Origin: Gp6-AA40 sp035649635
GTDB taxonomy: Bacteria > Acidobacteriota > Vicinamibacteria > Vicinamibacterales > UBA2999
Assembly: GCA_035649635.1 (NCBI GenBank)
Contig: DASRJE010000228.1
Location: 1-64,000, forward strand
Length of the DNA stretch: 64,000 bases
Direction of reading: 5' to 3'
Shown: positions 50,757-59,412 of the stretch, piece after piece
How the letters are laid out: each line of letters begins with the position of its first letter
Position numbering within the stretch: the first letter of the stretch is position 1
Translations under genes and position numbers: made by a program
Notes under the pieces: generated by a model
Seen by the model: the letters and a program-made list of their open reading frames with translations, nothing else
Databases searched by the model: none
What the model was told of the DNA's origin: nothing

Positions 50757-51716
50757 CTATTTCTGCTGTTCTTCGGCGCGCGCGGCGCTGAGGATGTTCT
50801 TCAACCCGTAGTTGCCCTCGTGGCACTCGTAGAGGGGCAACGGGTTGGAGTCCGCCGTCAACGGCAATGAAAACGTCCACGGCTTCGTCCAGGTGGAGGG
50901 ATCCTCGACGGTCACCGTCCAGCGCACTTTGTCTGGAGCGATACGCTGGAATCGCTCGGTCAACGTCAGCGTCTCGGGGTTGGCGTTGCGATACACGCTC
51001 CGCTCCTTGAAGTTCCTGGTCGTCACCACGAGCGTGTCGCCTTCCCAATGACCACGGGCGTCGCCCATGTCCTGCGTGATGCTCTTGTTGATGGTCGCGC
51101 GCCCGTCGAGTGGGATGACGCGCGTCTCGTGGATCATCTCGTAGAGGATGGCAACGTAACCGGGTGCCTGCACGATCTGATACTGGTTGCCGTAGATTGC
51201 CGGCATCATCGAGCCGGGCAGGCCGCGAGTGATGCAACGGTCGTACAGGCTGCGATCGGTGTACGAGTCTGCCGGTCCACGTCCGCTGGACTTCCGCGCC
51301 GCAGCGCGTTCAGCGACCCGGCGCTGGGCCTCTGGCGTCATGGGCGGGATCTTGCCGTCGGGCGGGTCGACGACGAGCCACGCCTGGCTGCCGCGGTGCA
51401 AGTCGAGGTTGTCCTGCCACCAGTTGTTCGGCGCATGAATCGGACCCTCGAAGTTGTTCACCGTCCGCTCCTGGATCTTCTTTCTGACTGCGGCCAACTC
51501 GTCGCCCTTGATGTCTTCGAGCTTTCGTCCGGCAAACTCGTTGGGCCGTTCGAGCGGCGTTCCGTTTTCGTAGGTGTTGGTGTAGGTGCCCTGAATATCG
51601 GGATCGCCCCAGGGCGTTCGAGGAGCACTTTGGCCCGAGAGAGGCGCAACCATCGCACTCATCAGCGCTGCTGTGCACGCCGCGCTCAGGATTGACCACA
51701 AATGTCGAACGCGCAT
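50757..51716 (-). CDS. Secreted protein of the RTPWGDPD paralogous family, copy C
   Basis: 319 residues. Signal peptide to about residue 29 (SAMVAPLSGQ), then APRTPWGDPDIQGTYTNTYENGTPLERPNEFAGRKLEDIKGDEL. Conserved blocks as in copy B: QAWLVVDPPDGKIPPMTPEAQRR, SLYDRCITRGLPGSMMPAIYGNQYQIVQAPGYVAILYEMIHETRVIPLDGR, GDARGHWEGDTLVVTTRNF, LTERFQR, YECHEGNYGLKNILSAARAEE. It is last in the PQQ dehydrogenase-VOC row, five bases from the VOC stop. Function unknown. Confidence 0.8.
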   Translation of the reverse strand: MRVRHLWSILSAACTAALMSAMVAPLSGQSAPRTPWGDPDIQGTYTNTYENGTPLERPNEFAGRKLEDIKGDELAAVRKKIQERTVNNFEGPIHAPNNWWQDNLDLHRGSQAWLVVDPPDGKIPPMTPEAQRRVAERAAARKSSGRGPADSYTDRSLYDRCITRGLPGSMMPAIYGNQYQIVQAPGYVAILYEMIHETRVIPLDGRATINKSITQDMGDARGHWEGDTLVVTTRNFKERSVYRNANPETLTLTERFQRIAPDKVRWTVTVEDPSTWTKPWTFSLPLTADSNPLPLYECHEGNYGLKNILSAARAEEQQK

Positions 51717-51720
51717 GTGA

Positions 51721-52578
51721 CTACCTCCGAGTGGATGTGGCGGACCTCAGGCCCTCGGTCAGCTCGATTGACGTCCCCCACGGGTCAGTCAGCCGGGCGC
51801 TCGCCGTGCCTGCCGCAGCCTTCGCGTAGGGCTCGTCAAACTTTATACCGAGTGCCTCGAGTCGCTTGCAGAAGGCTTGAAGGTCCTGAACTTCAAAGCC
51901 AAGGTGATCGAGCATCCGTCCCTTGGTCGATACGGTTGGTTTCGGATTTTCGCTGAAGTTCAGGTTGATGCCCGGCAGATCGACCGCGTCGTAGTTGGAG
52001 CGCTTGCCCGGCACGCCGTCGAACATCTTCGTGTACCACGCCTTGGCCTCGGCCACTTTCCCTGCCGGCAGATACAAATGCACGTGATGGAATGCGATCG
52101 GAATCGGCAGCGGCCGGTTATGACGTTCTGCCGTGGCGTCCTTGTATCCGGCGTCCTGAGTAAACGTCAGGTTGAGAGCCGCGTTCTCAAACAACTCGAT
52201 GCGTTCGCCTTCAGGCGTGTTCGTGGAGCCGACTCCAGGGAAATTGGCGAGTCGAGCCACTTTCAGCCCAGCGGCTTCCACGGCTGAGAACGTCTGCACT
52301 CGAAACGCGACGTGGTTGACGATGGAGCCGTCCGTCCCGCCGGTCGATTCTCCCTGAGTAAGAAACACGAGCACGTCGGGGAACTTGACGACAACAGCGC
52401 CGTTGAAAGTGTCGGGCGTGCCTCCCAGCGCGACCCAGAAGCGCTTGTTCGCGTCAACGTCGCGCACGACGTAATGGAGGTGGCCCATCGAGACGCCGGC
52501 TTTGTTGGGCGAGGCCAACTGGGCGAACACCGGCGTTGCAGTCAGCACAGCCAGCAGGAGTGTGGTTACGCGAAACAT
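51721..52578 (-). CDS. Secreted two-domain VOC family protein, paralogue
   Basis: 285 residues from ATG 52578. Signal peptide MFRVTTLLLAVLTATPVFAQ. Two VOC modules with metal positions His (MGHLHYV), Glu (ERIELFEN), His (FHHVHLYL) and Glu (GTSIELTEG). The order and spacing match the protein at 23784. It begins one base after the PQQ sugar dehydrogenase stop. The repeated pairing with PQQ enzymes suggests it handles their oxidised product, for example by isomerising or cleaving it in the periplasm. Confidence 0.85.
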   Translation of the reverse strand: MFRVTTLLLAVLTATPVFAQLASPNKAGVSMGHLHYVVRDVDANKRFWVALGGTPDTFNGAVVVKFPDVLVFLTQGESTGGTDGSIVNHVAFRVQTFSAVEAAGLKVARLANFPGVGSTNTPEGERIELFENAALNLTFTQDAGYKDATAERHNRPLPIPIAFHHVHLYLPAGKVAEAKAWYTKMFDGVPGKRSNYDAVDLPGINLNFSENPKPTVSTKGRMLDHLGFEVQDLQAFCKRLEALGIKFDEPYAKAAAGTASARLTDPWGTSIELTEGLRSATSTRR

Positions 52579-52579
52579 G

Positions 52580-53767
52580 TCAGTTACCAGGCTCAATCCG
52601 CAGGAGCATGCCGGCGTCCTCGTCGGTGAGCACATAGAGCAATCCATCCGGGCCCTGTCGAACGTCGCGAATCCGCTGGCGCAACTCACCGAGCAGCGGC
52701 TCACGATTGATCGGTTTCCCGGCTTGATTGAGAACGATCCGCTGCACGTGGCCAGTGCCGCGCGTGCGGCCTTGGAACATCGCCCCAACGAAGACGTTCC
52801 CCTTCCATGCCGGGAAGCGATCACCGGTATAGAACGTCAACCCTGACACAGCAATGGACGGGACCCAGTAGACGAAAGGTCCTTCGAGGTCGGCACGCCA
52901 CGTCGAGTCGCTGATTTTCGTTCCGTCGTAGTCGGTGCCGAACGTGACGAGAGGCCAGCCGTAGTTCTTACCCGGCAGAATGATGTTGAGCTCGTCGCCG
53001 CCGAGCGGCCCGTGCTCGTTCTCCCAGATCGCGCCGGTCGCGGGATTCAAGGCCAACCCTTGCGGGCTCCTGTGTCCCATCGAATAGATCTCGGGCAGGT
53101 AGCCGGCTTTACTGACGAACGGATTATCCGGCGGCACGCTGCCATCGTCGCGAAGTCGTAGCACCTTGCCGCCATGGTCATCGGGCTTCTGAGCGCGATC
53201 TTGTTCTTGACGCTCGCCAACGGTGAGATACAACAGGCCGGCTTTGTCGAATGCGATTCGTCCACCGTAGTTGGTGTTCGACTTGCTCCACGACTTGGCG
53301 ACGAAGATGTCCTTGACGTCCCGAAGCGAGGTCCCGTCGAAGACGGCACGCGCCAGTGCTGTCGCCGTGAGATTGTTTTCACCAGCTTTCGAGTAACTCA
53401 GATAGATGACGTGGTTCTCGGCGAACTGCGGGTGCAGCGCGACGTCGAGAAGGCCGGCGAGCACTCGGGCAAACACCGGCGGCGTTCCGGCGACCGGGGT
53501 GGGTTCGAGCTTTCCATTGCGAACGATCCGCAGTCGGCCTTCGCGCTCCGTGACCAGGATGCTGCCATCAGGGAGGAATGCCATGCTCCACGGATGCGAC
53601 AAGCCAGTCGCCACCGGGACGACACGAATTGGAAGCTCCGACGAGAAGAACGTATGCGGCAGCGTTGGCGGCGGCGGCGACGAACGCGGCGCCTGCGCAG
53701 ACGCGAACGATGCGGCGGCGATGGCCAGCACCACCGTCAGTGTCAATTTCCACACGGGCCTTCTCAC
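52580..53767 (-). CDS. PQQ-dependent sugar dehydrogenase (soluble GdhB/Asd type)
   Basis: 395 residues: signal peptide 1-25, then a six-bladed propeller. ATGLSHPWSMAFLPDGSILVTEREGRLRIV, LLDVALHPQFAENHVIYLSYS (substrate His in ALHP), NYGGRIAFDKAGLLYLTVGER, GHRSPQGLALNP and ENEHGPLGGDELNII hold the PQQ and Ca2+ sites of soluble aldose sugar dehydrogenases. It would oxidise aldoses in the periplasm. Its ATG overlaps the stop of the PQQ alcohol dehydrogenase (ATGA). Confidence 0.9.
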   Translation of the reverse strand: MRRPVWKLTLTVVLAIAAASFASAQAPRSSPPPPTLPHTFFSSELPIRVVPVATGLSHPWSMAFLPDGSILVTEREGRLRIVRNGKLEPTPVAGTPPVFARVLAGLLDVALHPQFAENHVIYLSYSKAGENNLTATALARAVFDGTSLRDVKDIFVAKSWSKSNTNYGGRIAFDKAGLLYLTVGERQEQDRAQKPDDHGGKVLRLRDDGSVPPDNPFVSKAGYLPEIYSMGHRSPQGLALNPATGAIWENEHGPLGGDELNIILPGKNYGWPLVTFGTDYDGTKISDSTWRADLEGPFVYWVPSIAVSGLTFYTGDRFPAWKGNVFVGAMFQGRTRGTGHVQRIVLNQAGKPINREPLLGELRQRIRDVRQGPDGLLYVLTDEDAGMLLRIEPGN

Positions 53768-55461
53768 TGCTCCATCAAGCCAAACGCCACGAGCGTATTT
53801 CCCGAAGGCAGCATCACCAGTTGCTTGCCGTCGAGCATCACCGTCGTGGGCGCTGCTCCCCAGATGAGGGATCCGGTGCGATAGCTCCAGAGCTTCTTTC
53901 CCGTGCGCGAATCGAATGCGTTGAAGTAGCCTTCGTTGTCACCGGCAAAGACGAGTCCTGACGCCGTCGACATCACGCCTGCCAACGACGGAGTCGGAAG
54001 CACGTACTCCCACTTGATCGCTCCCGTCTTCGCGTCGATCGCGCGCACCGCGCCGTGGTCGGGTTCGGGCAGCTTCCGTACACCGCCGCTTGTGAAGCTA
54101 CGACCCGGCACCATTTCCTGTTTGAACGGCGTGTAGATGGCGCAGGTCTCGCGCGCCATAACGAAGAACAACTGCAGCGACGGATCGTAGGATGGTGGGT
54201 TGAAGTTGGTGCCTCCGCGCAGGTCTGGCACGCACTGCGGCTCCTTCGTGTCGCCCGGCAGCATGGTGCCCTCGTTGAGCACGATCGGTGTCCCGTCGGG
54301 ACCGAGCTCCCTCGCCCACTTCGTCTGTGTGAAAGGCTTGCCGTGGATTAACTTGCCGCTGGTACGGTCGAGCACATAGAAGAATCCGTTGCGATTGGCG
54401 ACCATCACCGCCTTGCGTGTCTGACCGCCGACGGTGACATCGCCGAGAACCGGCACGTGCGTCGAGTCCCAGTCGTGAAGGTCGTGCGGCGTGAATTGAA
54501 AGTGCCAGCGCAGCTTGCCGGTGTCGGCGTCGATCGCTATGAGCGAAGCGGTGTACAGGTTGTTGCCCTTCCTGTCGCCGCCGTAGTAGTCGGGATTCGG
54601 GTTGCCGGTGCCCCAGTAGATCAGGTTCAGCTCCGGATCGTAGCTGCCGGTCATCCACGTCGCACCGCCACCCCGCGGGAGGACGTCAGGGTCCGACCAT
54701 GTCTCGCTCCCCGGTTCGCCCGGCCCCGGGATCGTGTAGAAGCGCCACGCGCGCTTGCCGGTCGCCGCGTCGTAGGCGTCCAGGAACCCGCGTGTCGGCA
54801 AGTCGCCTCCAGCGTTGCCCGTGATCACCTTGTCCTTGATGACCAGCGGTGCGGCGGTCACGGCATGTCCGACTTTGTAGTCGTCCAGTGCGACATCCCA
54901 CAGCGCCTCGCCAGTGTCTCTGTCGAGCGCAACGAGATGCGCGTCCACGGTTCCCATGAACAACCGGTTACCGAGCGCAGCAAACCCTCGATTGGACGGA
55001 TTGGCGCCACCGTAGGTCAGGCCCGGCGGCAGCACGCGCCGATACCGCCAGATTTGGCGGCCGCTCCGCATGTCGACGGCCCACGCGTAGTTGTTGTTCC
55101 CCGTGATGTACATCACGCCATCGAGCACGAGCGGCGTCGTCTCGTAGCCACGGTTGATGACCATGCCTTCCGCCTGGAACGTCCACAGCGGCGCCAGGCG
55201 CTTCACGTTCTCAGGTGTGATCTGCTTCAGCGGGCTGTGTCGCCGCCCCGAGTAGTCGCCGGAGAACGTGAGCCATCGTGCCGGGTTCTTGAAGCCGTCG
55301 AGAAGATCCTGCGCCGTGACCAGGGGAAGCTTCGGTGGTGGAAGCGGTGGCAGCTTGGTGTCGGTCTGAGGCGGCGCCTGACCTGGCGCCTGGCTGGCGA
55401 GGGACGCGGCAACGGCGATGGACAACGCTAGCGCCGCAACGATTCGAAGTGTCAGATGCAT
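53764..55461 (-). CDS. PQQ-dependent alcohol dehydrogenase with lanthanide-type Asp
   Basis: 565 residues: signal peptide about 1-24, a Pro-rich spacer, then an eight-bladed propeller without a fused haem domain. ARWLTFSGDYSGRRHSPLKQI is the family start. Asn287 (GTGNPNP) is a metal ligand and Asp330 (HDLHDWDST) the catalytic Asp. Asp332, two residues on, is the extra acid that marks lanthanide-dependent XoxF/PedH enzymes; calcium enzymes have a small residue there. The usual Glu ligand of GAEFGVRG is Asp220 (GGDLPTRG). It likely oxidises alcohols or sugar alcohols; electrons go to nearby cytochromes. Confidence 0.88.
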   Translation of the reverse strand: MHLTLRIVAALALSIAVAASLASQAPGQAPPQTDTKLPPLPPPKLPLVTAQDLLDGFKNPARWLTFSGDYSGRRHSPLKQITPENVKRLAPLWTFQAEGMVINRGYETTPLVLDGVMYITGNNNYAWAVDMRSGRQIWRYRRVLPPGLTYGGANPSNRGFAALGNRLFMGTVDAHLVALDRDTGEALWDVALDDYKVGHAVTAAPLVIKDKVITGNAGGDLPTRGFLDAYDAATGKRAWRFYTIPGPGEPGSETWSDPDVLPRGGGATWMTGSYDPELNLIYWGTGNPNPDYYGGDRKGNNLYTASLIAIDADTGKLRWHFQFTPHDLHDWDSTHVPVLGDVTVGGQTRKAVMVANRNGFFYVLDRTSGKLIHGKPFTQTKWARELGPDGTPIVLNEGTMLPGDTKEPQCVPDLRGGTNFNPPSYDPSLQLFFVMARETCAIYTPFKQEMVPGRSFTSGGVRKLPEPDHGAVRAIDAKTGAIKWEYVLPTPSLAGVMSTASGLVFAGDNEGYFNAFDSRTGKKLWSYRTGSLIWGAAPTTVMLDGKQLVMLPSGNTLVAFGLMEQ

Positions 55462-55474
55462 GATGGTCTGCAGT

Positions 55475-55506
55475 CGTAGAACGGGTCTTGCTGTTTAGAC
55501 CCGCCG
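55475..55506. repeat. GGCGGGTC-family palindrome, copy 5
   Basis: CGTAGAACGGGTCTTGCTGTTTAGACCCGCCG: arms CGGGTCT/AGACCCG. It touches the stop codon of the cupin gene (55507) and lies just upstream of the PQQ alcohol dehydrogenase ATG (55461), within a polycistronic row. Confidence 0.75.
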
Positions 55507-55968
55507 TTATTTCTTTCCTAAGTACTGTTCGTCGGTGACCGGATCCTTCCACTCGAGGGTCCCGCTGTACACGCTGAACTGGAGGGCCGCCTGATCGGGC
55601 GCCGCACCATGCCAGTGCAGCACGTTCGGCTTGGTGAGGACCGGCTGACCAGCAGGGACATCGACGATGCCGCTGCCAAGTTCCTGAAGGCGCCCGCGGC
55701 CTTCCTCGACGAGGAGCAGTTGGGCCGCTGAGTGGATATGCCAGTTCGTGCGTGCCCCGGCCTCGAACCGGATGCGCGACATGTTCATGTTCTTGGTGTC
55801 GCCCACTTCAATCTTTCCGGTCATGCGCGAGGCGATACCGCCACCTCGTCCACCGCCGGCCGGCGGCGCCTGCCCCGGCGCGGGCTGCTGCGCAGCAGCG
55901 GCCGCCAACATCGACCAGACAGCCGCGATAACGAGACTCGCCAGAACGACACTTCTTCTATGAGTCAT
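55507..55968 (-). CDS. Exported cupin-domain protein
   Basis: 153 residues. Signal peptide to about 26 (LAAAAAQ), Gly/Pro-rich linker, then one cupin barrel: RIRFEAGARTNWHIHSAAQLLLVEEGRGRLQELG (motif 1, His-x-His) and VPAGQPVLTKPNVLHWHGAAPDQAALQFSVY (motif 2 with His). The pattern resembles carboxymuconolactone-linked or quercetinase-like small cupins (tRNA-free, metal-binding). It may be a metal-dependent isomerase or dioxygenase acting with the PQQ enzymes downstream. Confidence 0.82.
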   Translation of the reverse strand: MTHRRSVVLASLVIAAVWSMLAAAAAQQPAPGQAPPAGGGRGGGIASRMTGKIEVGDTKNMNMSRIRFEAGARTNWHIHSAAQLLLVEEGRGRLQELGSGIVDVPAGQPVLTKPNVLHWHGAAPDQAALQFSVYSGTLEWKDPVTDEQYLGKK

Positions 55969-55980
55969 GTGCGCCCTCTG

Positions 55981-56100
55981 TCACTTTGACCTGAGCCCTT
56001 TTAGCTTGGACCTTGCACTTTGAACTATGAACTTGAGCCTTGAACTTTGAACCTTGAACCTGAAACCTTTGACCTGACTTTTGACCTTTGACTGTTGGCC
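55981..56100. repeat. Heptanucleotide tract R11 (TTGAACC/TTGACCT dialect)
   Basis: About 16 degenerate units on the plus strand (TTTGACC, TTGGACC, TTGCACT, TTGAACT, TTGAACC, TTGAACC, TTTGACC, TTTGACC). One orientation only, so no long hairpin. It fills the gap between the cupin start and the ankyrin-cytochrome gene, ending 8 bases from that gene's stop (56109). Confidence 0.8.
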
Positions 56101-56108
56101 TGCGTGCG

Positions 56109-57911
56109 TCAGCGCCCGGTGAACTGTATCTGTTTGAGCGCCCCGGATTCCAGCGGCAACTCGCTCGCTCCGGCGGGGCTGCCATTGACGCTGAGCAGAA
56201 AACTCACGATGTCGGCGTAGGCCGGCGTCCCGAGGCTATCTGGCGCATCCTGCGGCATCGATCGCCGAATCGTCGTCAACAGATCGTCGATACTCGAGCC
56301 GGTCCAACGTTGCGAGAAGTCGGGGCCAGCCAACGGCGGGGCCGCAGACTCACCGAGCAGGTCCGCCTTATGGCACGAGGCGCATGACTTCATGTACTCG
56401 TCACGGCCACGCTGGGCTTGCGCATCTGTGAAGACGCCATCCCAGATCGTCCGGGCACTGGCCGCTGCTTGCCCCGCCGCAGCCGACCGCTCCGGGCTGT
56501 GCGTTCCCTCTGGAATCGGCAGTCCTTGCTCGCGCATCGCTTTTCGGAGCAGCGCCGCCGCTTCCGGATATCGCTTGAGTACGGCAGGGGTGTACTCCAC
56601 TCCGTCGGCAGCCGTGAGCGGAATCCATCCCTTCGCGTTGCGCGCATCGAGCTTCGCGCCTCGCTCGATCAAAAACTGAATGGCGGCGATGTTGCCACCC
56701 CGATAGACGGCGCCGTGCAGTGCGGTCTCGCCGTCGATGTCGACGTCGTTGACCTGACCGCCACCCACTTCGAGCGCAAGCTTCATGGCCGCAAGCGCTT
56801 CTTCGTGCGTGCCCGGGTTCTCACCCGGCGCCCAGATGCCGACGCCAGCAGCCACCATCAACGCCGTCGTCCCGCGGTTGGTCTTGACCGATGGATCCGC
56901 CCCGACCTCCAGCAGCATCTTCATCAGCGGCACGTCGTCGTTCTTCGCCGCCATCAAGAACGGTGTCGAACCGATACGGTTCAGCATGTTCCTGTTGCCA
57001 TCGCGAGGCTCTTTCGTCGTGCGCGCGTTCACATCGGCGCCGCGCTGCACGAGCTGTCGAACCAGATCCAGGGGATCGAGACCGCCCGTTTGCACCGGTC
57101 CCGGGAGATTGAAACCGGCGTTGTGTCGACGCGACCAGGCGATTTGATGGAGCGCCGTCCACCCCTGCGCGTCGGCATTCGGGTCGGCTCCGCGCGCGAG
57201 GAGCTGACCGGCCACCTCGTAGTGCGCGTTCATGACAGCGAGCACGAGCGCGCTGGTGCCGTCTGACAGCTTCTGATTGACGTCCACTCCGGCATCGAGC
57301 ATGGCGCGCGACGCCTCGAGGTGTCCGCCACGGACGGCAAACAGAAATGGCGTGAAGGATCCACCGGTCGAGCGGCCATCACGATCGGCGCCGGCTTCGA
57401 TGAGGGCAGTCACGGCGGCGGCGTTGTTCGCGGCGGCAGCCCACATGAGCGCGTCCTGCCCTTTGCGGCGTTCGCGGGCGCGAACGTTTGCGCCGCGGGC
57501 GAGCAGCGCCTTGATCACGGCAAGGTTTCCCGTGCGCGCAGCGGTCATCAACACGGTTTCACCGTCGCCCAGTGTCGTATTGGGATCGGCGCCAGCTTCG
57601 AGCAGCCGGGCCACCATCGCGGCATCCCCGTTGATGCACGCAAGATAGAGAGGCGTGATCCCGTAGCGGTTGGCAGCGCCGCCCTTCGCACCCGCCTTCA
57701 GCAGCAAATCCGCCGTCGCGAAATCCGCGCGCCTTACCGCCCAGTGAAGGGCAGTCGTTCCGTCAGGCTCAGCGCTGTTGCCGTCCGCCTTCGCCTGTAG
57801 CAACGCGCGAACTGCCTGGCCGTCGCCACGCTTGACGGCGTCGACCAGCGTGATGTCGGCGAACACCCCAGCATCAAAAGCAATGACGCACGCCAACGCG
57901 ATCCCGCACAC
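56109..57911 (-). CDS. Ankyrin-repeat protein fused to cytochrome c
   Basis: 600 residues from GTG 57911, giving a signal peptide (VCGIALACVIAFDAGVFA). About ten ankyrin repeats (roughly 20-430) show the G-x-TALHWA / LLxAGAD pattern (for example DGTTALHWAVRRADFATADLLLKAGA). A C-terminal cytochrome c domain follows: CASCHK at Cys510/Cys513/His514, and a later Met-containing loop (RRSMPQDAP) that may give the sixth ligand. The upstream open frame to 58019 is made of repeat palindromes, so I reject that start. It probably docks redox partners, such as the DUF1592/DUF1552 proteins encoded upstream. Confidence 0.85.
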   Translation of the reverse strand: MCGIALACVIAFDAGVFADITLVDAVKRGDGQAVRALLQAKADGNSAEPDGTTALHWAVRRADFATADLLLKAGAKGGAANRYGITPLYLACINGDAAMVARLLEAGADPNTTLGDGETVLMTAARTGNLAVIKALLARGANVRARERRKGQDALMWAAAANNAAAVTALIEAGADRDGRSTGGSFTPFLFAVRGGHLEASRAMLDAGVDVNQKLSDGTSALVLAVMNAHYEVAGQLLARGADPNADAQGWTALHQIAWSRRHNAGFNLPGPVQTGGLDPLDLVRQLVQRGADVNARTTKEPRDGNRNMLNRIGSTPFLMAAKNDDVPLMKMLLEVGADPSVKTNRGTTALMVAAGVGIWAPGENPGTHEEALAAMKLALEVGGGQVNDVDIDGETALHGAVYRGGNIAAIQFLIERGAKLDARNAKGWIPLTAADGVEYTPAVLKRYPEAAALLRKAMREQGLPIPEGTHSPERSAAAGQAAASARTIWDGVFTDAQAQRGRDEYMKSCASCHKADLLGESAAPPLAGPDFSQRWTGSSIDDLLTTIRRSMPQDAPDSLGTPAYADIVSFLLSVNGSPAGASELPLESGALKQIQFTGR

Positions 57912-57916
57912 GACAG

Positions 57917-57998
57917 GTAGGGCGGGTCCTGCTTTGTAGACCCGCCGGACAGGAGCCCGCGATACACGCCGGGTCCACAAACCAGGACCCGGCCTACG
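57917..57998. repeat. GGCGGGTC-family double palindrome, copy 6 (BIME-like)
   Basis: GTAGGGCGGGTCCTG-CTTTGT-AGACCCGCC is followed after 18 bases by CGCCGGGTCC-ACAAACC-AGGACCCGGCCTACG. The outer ends GTAGG/CCTAC are inverted, so the pair is a mirror-image dimer like E. coli BIMEs. It lies between DUF1552 and the ankyrin-cytochrome gene. Confidence 0.8.
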
Positions 57999-58015
57999 CG
58001 TGTCGAATCTCACAC

Positions 58016-59380
58016 TCATATTCCAGACAGCAACTCGAGCCGCCCAGTGCTATCACCCAACTTCTCCACCGGGACGCCCGCCTTATCGAGCAGGCTGAGG
58101 AGAAGGTTCGTCATCGGCGTCTCGCTGCGGTATACGAGGTGACGCCCCCCGCGCAGAGTACCAGCGCCACCGCCGACCACGGCAATCGGCAGATCGTAGT
58201 GCGCGTGGAGATTGGGATTACTGAGAGCCGCTCCGTAGAGAAACAGCGAATGGTCCAGCAGGGTGCCATCACCTTCAGGTGTGGACTTCAGCTTGTCGAG
58301 GAACCATGCAAAGAGCTCGGTTTGATACGTATTGAGCCGGGCGTACTTCGCGAGCTGCGTCGGGTTGTCCTGATGGTGTGACAGACCGTGATGCCCTTCG
58401 GTGATGCCGATCTCGGGATACGTGCGGAAGTTCAGCTCGCGGCCGAGCATGAAGGTCGCGACCCGCGTCATGTCTGACCTGAAGGCGAGCCACTGCAGCT
58501 CGTACATCAACTTGACGTGCTCGTCGAACCGATCCGGAACACCAGCCGGACGCTCGAGCGTCGAAAGCTCCGAACCGTCACTCGCTTCGATGCGCTGGAT
58601 GCGCCGTTCCACCTCGCGCACCGAATCGAGGTATTCCGTCACCGTCGTGCGATCGCCGGTGCCGAGCGACGCCTGCAGCTTCCCGAGGTCGGTCATGACC
58701 GAGTCGAGGATGCTCTGGTTTTGTTTGGCTTGCGCGACCCGCTGCTCGCGCGTCCCGCCATCGCCAAAGAGCCGTTCGAAGATGATTCGTGGGTTGTTCT
58801 CGGTCGGCAGCGGCGTCGTGTCCGAACTCCAGGCGAGGGTGTTGAGATACGCGCAGCTATAGCTGTTCTCACACTGTCCGCCCAGAAAGTTGAGATCGAT
58901 CGCCAGTTCCAATGATGGCAACGCCGTCGCCTGTCCCAGATGTTTTGCCGCGATCTGATCGGCCGAGATGCCGTTGCGCACATCGGCGCCCTCGGTTCGC
59001 TTGCAGTGCACGCCGGTAAGCCACGAGCTCGTGCCGCGCGTGTGATCGCCGTTCGCGCCATCGTCGAAGGCATCCGCCTGATGCTGCGCGAGGCCGCTGA
59101 TCACGACCAGGCGATCGCGATACGGTGCCAGCGGACTCAGAATCGGTGACAGCTCGAACCCGGTGCCCTCGCCCGTGGGCGTCCAGTAGTTGATGCCGGT
59201 GAAGTTCCGCGCGACACCATTTGGCAGATAGACGAACCCGAGCCGCCGTACCGGGTTAGCCGCCGTCTGCGCCAGCGCGGTGGACGCGGGAACCATCGCG
59301 TCGAGCAATGGCAGCGCCAGCGTCGCACCAACTCCGCGCAGGAAGGTCCGTCTGGGAAGCGCGCGTTTGGTAATGAACAT
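58016..59380 (-). CDS. DUF1552 exported protein
   Basis: 454 residues with a Tat-type leader (ALPRRTFLRGVGATLALPLLDAMVP). RLGFVYLPNGVARNFTGINYWTP, LVVISGLAQHQADAF, GDHTRGTSSWLTGV, ISADQIAAKHLGQATALPSLELAID, TRVATFMLGRELNFRTYPEIGITEGHHGLSHHQ and LLDHSLFLYGAALSNPNLHAHYDLPIAVVGGG are the standard DUF1552 blocks, related to the DUF1501 sulfatase-like fold. The family almost always follows a DUF1592 cytochrome gene, as here. Its reaction is unknown. Confidence 0.9.
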   Translation of the reverse strand: MFITKRALPRRTFLRGVGATLALPLLDAMVPASTALAQTAANPVRRLGFVYLPNGVARNFTGINYWTPTGEGTGFELSPILSPLAPYRDRLVVISGLAQHQADAFDDGANGDHTRGTSSWLTGVHCKRTEGADVRNGISADQIAAKHLGQATALPSLELAIDLNFLGGQCENSYSCAYLNTLAWSSDTTPLPTENNPRIIFERLFGDGGTREQRVAQAKQNQSILDSVMTDLGKLQASLGTGDRTTVTEYLDSVREVERRIQRIEASDGSELSTLERPAGVPDRFDEHVKLMYELQWLAFRSDMTRVATFMLGRELNFRTYPEIGITEGHHGLSHHQDNPTQLAKYARLNTYQTELFAWFLDKLKSTPEGDGTLLDHSLFLYGAALSNPNLHAHYDLPIAVVGGGAGTLRGGRHLVYRSETPMTNLLLSLLDKAGVPVEKLGDSTGRLELLSGI

Positions 59381-59412
59381 AATGGTCCTTGTCGGCTCGA
59401 CTCCGCCCGGCC

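Noticed and set aside
57912..58019. N-terminal extension of the ankyrin-cytochrome gene
   Set aside because: The extra 36 codons are REP-like palindrome sequence and would precede an otherwise good signal peptide; GTG 57911 is better.
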